Below are positions 1 to 5,900 of a stretch of 6,168 bases of DNA, in pieces. The stretch comes from CAZVFX01 sp964626565 (GTDB lineage: Bacteria; Myxococcota_A; UBA9042; CAIXZC01): positions 1 to 6,168 of the forward strand of contig CAZVFX010000235.1 of NCBI GenBank assembly GCA_964626565.1, given 5' to 3'. A model generated the notes under the pieces. The model saw nothing but the letters and a program-made list of their open reading frames with translations, made no database searches and was not told the origin of the DNA. How positions within the stretch are numbered: the stretch's first letter is position 1; every line of letters begins with the position of its first letter. The translations under genes were made by a program, and so were the position numbers.

Positions 1-40
1 TCACTTGCCTGCATTTTTTTTAGTTCCGCCGCTACAGAAT

Positions 41-327
41 TGGGGACAGACCCCGGCATTTGTCGATAAGGGAGGGACCAAACCGGTGGGGGACCGACCT
101 CGGTACTGGTTGACCTTGGGTGAAGGTGGCTGGAGTGCGGACAGACCTCGGTACTGGTTGACGGTAGGTGAAGGTGGCTGGAGTGGGGACAGACCCCTTG
201 GACTCCGTAGGGATAAGAAGTCAGGTGGGGACAGACCTCGGTCTTGGTAGACGGCAGGGGGATGAATTGGAATGGGGACAGACCCCTTGGACTCCGTAGG
301 GATAGGAAGTCAGGTGGGGACAGACCT
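41..327. repeat. Mixed tandem array of GGGGACAGACC-type repeats
   Basis: Seven copies of TGGGGACAGACC or close variants begin at 41, 87, 136, 184, 226, 273 and 315, spaced by 46, 49, 48, 42, 47 and 42 bases. Two spacer types occur. Type A (87-135, 136-183 and, more diverged, 226-272) carries CGGTACTGGTTGAC or a variant; 87-183 also repeats GGTGAAGGTGGCTGGAG. Type B (184-225 and 273-314) is 42 bases, and its two copies differ at one position. Copies ending in CCCC form a GGGG-ACAGA-CCCC hairpin core. Motifs of this kind are, to my knowledge, widespread interspersed repeats in proteobacterial genomes and resemble REP-type elements mobilised by Y1 (RAYT) transposases; no transposase is present here. 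Confidence 0.85.
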
Positions 328-460
328 TGACTGATGGCCGGGGGAGGCTGGGCTTTCGACTTCGCACTACGGAAAGACGGCAGGTGCGGCCGGGTTCGCC
401 ACCTCCACCCTGGCAGCAGAGCGGCAGAGGATCAAAATTGGTCGATGCCAACTCGCCAGG
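328..460. other. Non-coding stretch between the repeat array and the receiver gene
   Basis: No gene supported. Together with the repeat array, the left 460 bases hold no convincing coding sequence. I see no strong intrinsic terminator after the receiver stop (461-463). Small open frames here are shadows with no recognisable content. Confidence 0.6.
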
Positions 461-919
461 TCAGACGTTGTCGACACCGATTCGCGAGCTTTGCCGGGGC
501 TCGAGGCAGGCCGCTGCAATCAGACAACTACGCAACGTATCGAGATCGAGGTCATTCCCGGCCAGGTACGCCATGGCGCCAGGGTGGAGTGCGTTGTGAG
601 TGAGCGCGCCAGTTTCACTGCTGGCGACCACCAGCACGGGCATGGTTGGCTGCTGCTCGAGCAGCATGCTCACGGGGTCGAGGCCTCTGGCATCCGGCAG
701 GGACGGGTCGAGGAGAGCCACATCGAACAACTGGTGGTGGAGGCGCTGCATCGCCACAGAGAGTCGATCGGCGCAGCAGAGTCTGATGCCGCCTCCTACG
801 ATCTCGTTGAGCAACGCTACGAGTTGTCTGGCTGTGGAAGGACAGCTCACTGCCAGCAGGACGCGGAGACTCTTCGGATCATAGTCAAAATCGGTAGCTC
901 CGTGTTTGCCCGCGATCAT
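461..919 (-). CDS. Standalone degenerate response-regulator receiver domain
   Basis: 152 residues; the ATG at 917-919 is preceded by AGGAG (926-930) at six bases, a strong ribosome binding site that fixes the start. One CheY-like receiver domain spans about residues 18-137 with no output domain. Asp71 in LLDPSLPD fits the phosphoacceptor. The acidic pair after the first strand is replaced by Val24-Ser25 (LLAVSCPS), the conserved Thr after strand 4 by Ala99 (LVVASSE) and the conserved Lys after strand 5 by Gly121 (YLAGND). It therefore probably does not undergo normal Mg-dependent phosphorylation and may work as a protein-interaction pseudo-receiver. No kinase is in the window. It lies 120 bases downstream of the SGNH gene on the same strand; cotranscription is possible but not shown. 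The overlapping plus-strand frame is a shadow. Confidence 0.8.
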   Translation of the reverse strand: MIAGKHGATDFDYDPKSLRVLLAVSCPSTARQLVALLNEIVGGGIRLCCADRLSVAMQRLHHQLFDVALLDPSLPDARGLDPVSMLLEQQPTMPVLVVASSETGALTHNALHPGAMAYLAGNDLDLDTLRSCLIAAACLEPRQSSRIGVDNV

Positions 920-925
920 TGCGCT

Positions 926-930
926 CTCCT
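926..930 (-). promoter_or_regulatory. Ribosome binding site of the receiver gene
   Basis: AGGAG on the minus strand, six bases before the ATG at 917-919. It supports this start for the receiver-domain protein. Confidence 0.75.
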
Positions 931-968
931 GGAGGCTTCACAAACAGGTTTGCATGCACGTGTCTGGG

Positions 969-974
969 TGTCAA
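969..974 (-). promoter_or_regulatory. Possible -35 box upstream of the receiver gene
   Basis: A perfect TTGACA on the minus strand, about 50 bases before the receiver start. Seventeen bases downstream there is only a poor -10 match (AAACCT), so this is a weak candidate. If real, the receiver gene has its own promoter rather than depending on the SGNH gene. Confidence 0.25.
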
Positions 975-985
975 TCGGCGGCGGG

Positions 986-1003
986 CCTGATTTTGCCATC
1001 AGG
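986..1003. repeat. Perfect inverted repeat between the SGNH and receiver genes
   Basis: CCTGAT and ATCAGG arms (986-991 and 998-1003) enclose a six-base loop. It lies 37 bases past the SGNH stop and 67 bases before the receiver start. There is no T-run after it on the minus strand, so it is not a convincing intrinsic terminator; an operator or mRNA-stabilising hairpin is equally possible. Confidence 0.5.
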
Positions 1004-1043
1004 GAATCCCCTACCGGGGGTCAGGTTTCCCCCTAGGGGTCAG
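1002..1043. repeat. Two imperfect direct repeats, each with a C4-G4 palindrome, over the SGNH stop codon
   Basis: Two units of about 20 bases share the form CCCC-TA-(CC)-GGGG-TCAG (1008-1024 and 1029-1043). The second contains the perfect palindrome CCCCTAGGGG (1030-1039). A GGGGG/CCCCC stem can also form between the units. The stop codon of the SGNH gene (1040-1042) lies within the second unit. This may be a short REP-like element or a stem that marks the end of the transcript. Confidence 0.5.
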
Positions 1044-2830
1044 TCGGGTTGTCGACGGGGTTGGGAGGTCTGGGGTGGCCCTAGGGCACCCTCCATCTCA
1101 TGCAATTGGTGGAGCATCCATCGGGCCAACAGGCGGTGTCCCTCGGCACTGAAATGGATGTCTCCGGGCACGTCGGGCAGAAAGAGGTCTGTCCCCAGAT
1201 CTTTTGCCCCGGCGGCTAGCGGGGGATAGGCGTCAAGTGCGGTGACGCCGGCGCGGTTTGCGATTTCGACAAGCTCTGTACTTCGGCGGCGCCTTTCCTC
1301 ACTGCCGTCTTCAAGGGCGCGGCGATGGGGAAGTACGACCACCAGCAGTCCGATGCCGCGCTGGCTCAATCGGGCGGCCAGTGCTGTCAGAATCTGCTCC
1401 AGGTGCTCAGCCTGCTTCTTTCCTTGCAAGCGATGGTTCCACAATCCCGGGAATCGGTAGAACAGCGCACACAGATGTCTGGCCGCAGCAGATGAGCCGG
1501 CCGCCAACCTCAACAGATAGGGAGGAGGACTTTGCCAACGACTCAAGGTGTCCAGTTTCCCCGGGGTCGGCGACGGACATAGCGGCTGCGGCCCGTCCCG
1601 CAGATATTCCAGAAGTGGACCGTTGTTGCAGAAGGCATAGGAACGGTCCATGTCGGTGAGATCGCCTCCGGCGAAGAGGTGGAGAACCACCAGTTCCACC
1701 TGAATGTGTTCGAGCCAGTTGAGGACCAGTTGATAGTAATAGTCGGGACCGGTGCCAGGAACGCCGGCGTTGAGATGTGCCGTGAGTCCGTCCATTTCGC
1801 TCATGAGGGCCGGAAAGGTCCGCCGGCGTTCCAATGTGGTACCGTGAACCATGGAATCGCCCACGTGCAAGACGGTTTTGTGAGCGCCCTTGGCCTCGGA
1901 GGTGCGAACCACCATGAACTCAGGGTCCTCGTCGGGGTACAGGGCATCGGTTTGCACGGTTGGATAAGGCGGCACCCCGTCGACGGCAGGGAGCCGCAGC
2001 GTTACCTTCCAGGGTGGATAGAAGGAGTACGGCACCGGGGGGAGCAGGCGGGAGCCGGCCTCCAATACGACCAGCCCGACGAACACGGCGGCGACGGCCA
2101 GCAAGACCGTTCGACGGCCGACAGAAGTAGGGGAATACAAAGCTGCCCCCGCCATTCCCCCGCCCAAGGCGAAGCCGGCGAGCAGCAGATCCCAGAATCC
2201 CACCCCAAACAGATAGGAAGGCAGCAGACAAACCAGCACCGGCGGCGTCAGCAATAGAGCCGTCACTACCGGGATGGACCCTAGTCTACGCCCAAACTGC
2301 CGGCGCAACCCGATAGTGAACACCAGTCCGGCCAGCGCAGGGAGTACCAGCAATCCCAGGCCCAGCAACCACGGCAGGAGGTACCTCCGGAAGAAGGGTG
2401 GGGGTAAATCCGGATCTCGAGTCCGTTCCACGACCGGCGTTGCGATCTTCTGCTCGGAACCGTCAGGAGCGTACCAGACCTTGTCAGCAGGCATTGGGGA
2501 CAGCACAGAGTCCATCGCGTCGACCAGTTCGGCAGGAACTTCGCCTTGGAAGAGAAGGCACCAGGGGCCGGTAACCTGGCCGGAACAGGCCGACTGAGGG
2601 TCTGTGAGTACAAAGGGATAGCACTGCGCCCCGCCCGGTTCGCAAGCAGAACCTTCCACTCTGTCATTCTTGACTGATGCGCTCTCCCACTCCCAGGCGG
2701 GTGCGAGCTCGTCAAGCGCCTCCCCGATTACGACGTTCGCCTCCGGGGGAATGAAGCGTGAGCTTTGGTTTTGCGCGGGTGCGGCTAGAACAAACGCACT
2801 CCAGACTATCGTCAGTTCCGCAACGTTCAT
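1040..2830 (-). CDS. Membrane-anchored SGNH/GDSL-type hydrolase or acyltransferase
   Basis: 596 residues; the ATG at 2828-2830 has a G-run (2836-2841) five bases upstream. Residues 1-20 (hydrophobic, ending AAPAQ) may be a signal peptide or anchor. An in-frame TTG at 2864-2866 would add two arginines before it and is a possible alternative start. Residues 21-145 contain four cysteines (63, 70, 82, 91) and would be extracytoplasmic. Four membrane helices follow at about 150-174, 186-210, 211-232 and 241-263; arginine-rich turns (RRQFGRR, VGRR) suggest even-numbered loops inside and the C-terminus outside. The SGNH domain (about 315-575) shows block I GDSMVHG (Ser326), block II NAGVPGTG, block III AGGDLTD and block V GDIHFSAEGH (Asp557, His559, in the D-x-H spacing seen in AlgX-like proteins). 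Block III normally reads G-N-D; here Asn is Gly389. Probable role: ester cleavage or acyl transfer on an envelope glycan. Too few helices for an acyltransferase-3/OatA type. Confidence 0.85.
   Translation of the reverse strand: MNVAELTIVWSAFVLAAPAQNQSSRFIPPEANVVIGEALDELAPAWEWESASVKNDRVEGSACEPGGAQCYPFVLTDPQSACSGQVTGPWCLLFQGEVPAELVDAMDSVLSPMPADKVWYAPDGSEQKIATPVVERTRDPDLPPPFFRRYLLPWLLGLGLLVLPALAGLVFTIGLRRQFGRRLGSIPVVTALLLTPPVLVCLLPSYLFGVGFWDLLLAGFALGGGMAGAALYSPTSVGRRTVLLAVAAVFVGLVVLEAGSRLLPPVPYSFYPPWKVTLRLPAVDGVPPYPTVQTDALYPDEDPEFMVVRTSEAKGAHKTVLHVGDSMVHGTTLERRRTFPALMSEMDGLTAHLNAGVPGTGPDYYYQLVLNWLEHIQVELVVLHLFAGGDLTDMDRSYAFCNNGPLLEYLRDGPQPLCPSPTPGKLDTLSRWQSPPPYLLRLAAGSSAAARHLCALFYRFPGLWNHRLQGKKQAEHLEQILTALAARLSQRGIGLLVVVLPHRRALEDGSEERRRRSTELVEIANRAGVTALDAYPPLAAGAKDLGTDLFLPDVPGDIHFSAEGHRLLARWMLHQLHEMEGALGPPQTSQPRRQPD
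1185..1197 (-). repeat. Eighth copy of the repeat core inside the SGNH gene
   Basis: TGGGGACAGACCT on the minus strand is identical to the core of the copies at 226 and 315. It is read as part of LGTDL, shortly before the catalytic block V Asp and His. The reading frame is intact. It may be a chance match or a remnant insertion. Confidence 0.55.
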
Positions 2831-2942
2831 CCGTGCCCCCCGGAACAGCGACTGAGTTTCCCACAAATGCGCCGCGATTGGAAGACCGGCATGGACACAG
2901 AGCCCTCGTCTCCGGCAGGTGGAACTGGAAGGGTGCCGCCGA
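2831..2942. other. 112-base gap between the large Cys-rich gene and the SGNH gene
   Basis: No convincing terminator or promoter. The only clear signal is the G-run (2836-2841) just before the SGNH ATG. The short gap and shared strand allow, but do not prove, cotranscription. Confidence 0.5.
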
Positions 2943-5900
2943 TCAGAAACAGGCGCAGCAGGCGCCCGGGTTCTGGCTGCCCGGATTGGCGCACCAGCCG
3001 CCTGCCATACCGATGCCCTGGCAAGCAGACATGCAACTGGGTGCTCCGCCGAGGCAGCCCTGGCAGCCGGTAGCAGGGGAACAGGCACAGCAGGCGCTCG
3101 GGTTGGTGCTGGAGGGGTTGGCGCAGCTGCCGCCAGGGTAGCCTGAATGGTGGCAGGCATCGTTACAGTCGGAGTATCCGGCCAGGCACCCTTCGCAGTT
3201 GGACCACGCCTCGCATGAGCAGCAGTTGCCCGGGTCGGTACTCTCGGGCACCGCACAGTAGCCCGTCTTGTAGCCGCCTGCCTGACATGCGCTGGCGCAA
3301 TTGGGGCTGCCTCCCAGGCACCCCTGGCAGTTGTCGTATGCGCAAGAACAGCAGTTGTTCGGGTCGGTGCTCTCGGGTGCAGCGCAAACACCCTTGTTGT
3401 AGCCCGATGCCTGGCAAGCTGCATTGCAGTTGGGATGCCCGGCCAGGCAGCCTGCACAGTTGTCGTACGCACATGCGCAGCAGTTGGAAGGGTCTGTGCT
3501 GCCCGGCGCAGCGCAGGTGCCCTTGTTGAAACCGGACGCCTGGCATGCCTGGTCGCAATTTGCATGGTTGCCGAGGCAGCCCAGGCAGTCGACCCAGGGC
3601 TGGCACGAGCAGCAGTTATCCGGATCCTCGCTTTCCGGCACGGCGCAGGTGCCGGACATGTATCCCGAAGCCTGGCACGCCGCATTGCAGTTGGGATGCC
3701 CGACCAGGCAGCCTTCGCAATTGTCGTACGAGCAAGNNNNNNNNNNNNNNNNNNNNNNNNNNNNNNNNNNNNNNNNNNNNNNNNNNNNNNNNNNNNNNNN
3801 NNNNNNNNNNNNNNNNNNNNNNNNNNNNNNNNNNNNGCATTGCAGTTGGGATGCCCGACCAGGCAGCCTTCGCAATTGTCGTACGAGCAAGCGCAGCAGT
3901 TGGCAGGGTCTGTGCTGTCGGGCACGGCGCAAGACCCCTTGCCGTATCCGGCGGCCTGGCATGCCTGGTCGCAATTTGCATGGTTACCGAGGCAGCCCGC
4001 GCAATCGGCCCAGGGCTGACAGGCGCAGCAGTTGCCCGGGTCAACGCTTTCGGGCGCGACGCAGCTCCCGTTGCTGAATCCGGAAGCCTGGCACGCCGCA
4101 TTGCAGTCGGGCTGCCCCTCGAGGCAGCCCTGGCAGTTGGACCACTCACAAGAGCAGCAGGCTGCGGGGTCTGAGCTGCCCGGCACTGCGCAGGTTCCCG
4201 ACGCGGCGCCCTGAGCCTGGCAGGCGGCGTCGCAATGGGGAAAACCGTCGAGGCAGAGGCTGCAGTCATCGGCGTAGGGAACGCAGTCACCGGGACAGGT
4301 GCAACAGGCCTGGGGATCCACGCTTCCCGGGGCGCCGCAAAAGCCACTCCCTCCGCACCCGGCGCCGCAGTCATTTCCAGCTACGCACTGACCGCACATG
4401 GGCACCGTCGCGCCGGGGTCCCCCAACACGATATCGGAGCGGTCCATGTCCCACACGCCCCACCCGGTGCCCCCGCCGTGCATCACAAACGTGGTGTTGC
4501 CGGTATGGCCCAACGCATCTCCGGCCAGACCGGGATTGTGGTTCTGCCCGAATGCGAGATTGACATCGATGGTGCGGGAATCGCTGTGTGACAACCACTC
4601 CACCCCATCGCCGGATACCGTCCAGTAGAGCTTGTTGTCGTCCACGTTGCCGTAGACCATGAAGAACTGACCGCTGGGCTGGTGGTACTTCACATCGGTA
4701 TCGGCGTGGTCAAACACCGGCAGGCCGCCATTTTCGACCTGATAGTTGACGCCGTCGACCGAGGTGGCCAGCATGGTAACGAGGGGGCTGGGAGGAGAGC
4801 CCGCCCCCTGGCCCGAGTCGGTGTACCAGTGGTAGAACAACCCTTCGTGGAAAAGCACCGTGGACTGGCCAACACAATAGTCGTTGGGGTTGCCGCCGTC
4901 GCAAGCAGGATCTTCCAGGATCGGCAGCGGGTTGTTGTTGTCAGGGTACTTGGTCCAGGGCCCGTCGGGGTCAGACGCGGTGGCCAGAAACACCCGGTTG
5001 CTCCAGTCAACATCGGTGTTGATGGCGGTGAAGTAAAGGTAGTAGGAGCCGCCGACCTTCACCACGGACGGGTCGCATACTGCGCTCTTGTCCAATCCGT
5101 TGGCGGAGACCTTGATCACCTCTTTCGGGCAGGACCAGTTGAGACCGTCATCAGACACCGCATACCAGATGGAATCCCAGGCCCCGCCCTGAGAAGGAGA
5201 GGCGCACCACCACATGCGCCACTTGCCATCATCGTTGATAATTGACGGACCGTAGTCATGGCCGTCCCTCACCAGGAGAGTGCCCCGGTATCCGGAGGCG
5301 ACTGCGAATTCGGGTTCCTCGGGCGGCTGGCAATCCCAGTCGTGGCAGCAGGCGCAGCACGCCCCGGGATCGTCACTTCCCGGCTGACCGCAGAAGCCAA
5401 AAGTGAATCCCGCCTCACCGCACGCTCCCTGGCAGGAGGGCTGCTCGGCCAGACAACCGGAGCAGCCTGCGATGTCCTGCCCCATGAGCGCCAGCCCGAC
5501 CCGGTTCTTGCACCAGCAGACATCTGAGGCGCCGCCGAAGAAGAGCGCCTTGGGCTGGTCGTCTTCCACGTACAGGAAGGGCGTTACCTGCCCGAACTGA
5601 TCATACCCGGCTCCGCTCTTGGCCAGAATCTGCCCCACGGACTGCCATTTCAGCGGGTCTTTCGCCACGTAGAGATTGGTACCGCTGCCGCTTTCTGTGA
5701 GCATCACGTACCACTCGCCGAAATGTTCGACGTCGACTGCGCCTTCGTTCATGACGACGGGATTGGCGGGGTGCTTGGTCCAGGTATAGCCGTCGGGCGA
5801 AGTAGCATATCCCACGTGTCGCCCCTGCCCTGGCGTCCAGCCGTCGTACCATAGGCGAAATTCGCCTTCTTCGTAGAGTGCTGAGGGCCGCCCGGTCTTG

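Noticed and set aside
14..21. T-run at the left edge as an intrinsic terminator
   Set aside because: No stem can be seen before it within the window; the upstream sequence is cut off.
41..327. CRISPR-like array
   Set aside because: The shared core is only about 13 bases, and the intervening segments are themselves repeated, so there are no unique spacers; no cas genes are present.
491..1036. Plus-strand open frame opposite the receiver gene
   Set aside because: Shadow frame; the minus strand has a clear receiver-domain sequence and a good ribosome binding site, whereas the plus-strand product has no recognisable motif.
1679..2257. Plus-strand 192-codon open frame opposite the SGNH gene
   Set aside because: Shadow of a GC-rich gene; the minus strand has membrane helices and catalytic motifs, and the plus product is low-complexity and unrecognisable.
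1040..2830. Acyltransferase-3 plus SGNH (OatA/OafA-like) protein
   Set aside because: Only about four membrane helices are present instead of ten or so, and no acyltransferase-3 motifs are visible.
2943..3000. C-terminal sorting signal (MYXO-CTERM, PEP-CTERM or LPXTG type)
   Set aside because: The protein ends immediately after the last CC-x-C with one Phe; there is no hydrophobic helix or basic tail.
2943..3737. True frameshift in the large gene at the gap
   Set aside because: The frame change coincides exactly with the N run, and collapsing the 55-base overlap restores the frame, so no mutation needs to be assumed.
4682..5245. Plus-strand 187-codon open frame opposite propeller 2
   Set aside because: Lies antisense to well-defined propeller blades; no independent coding evidence.
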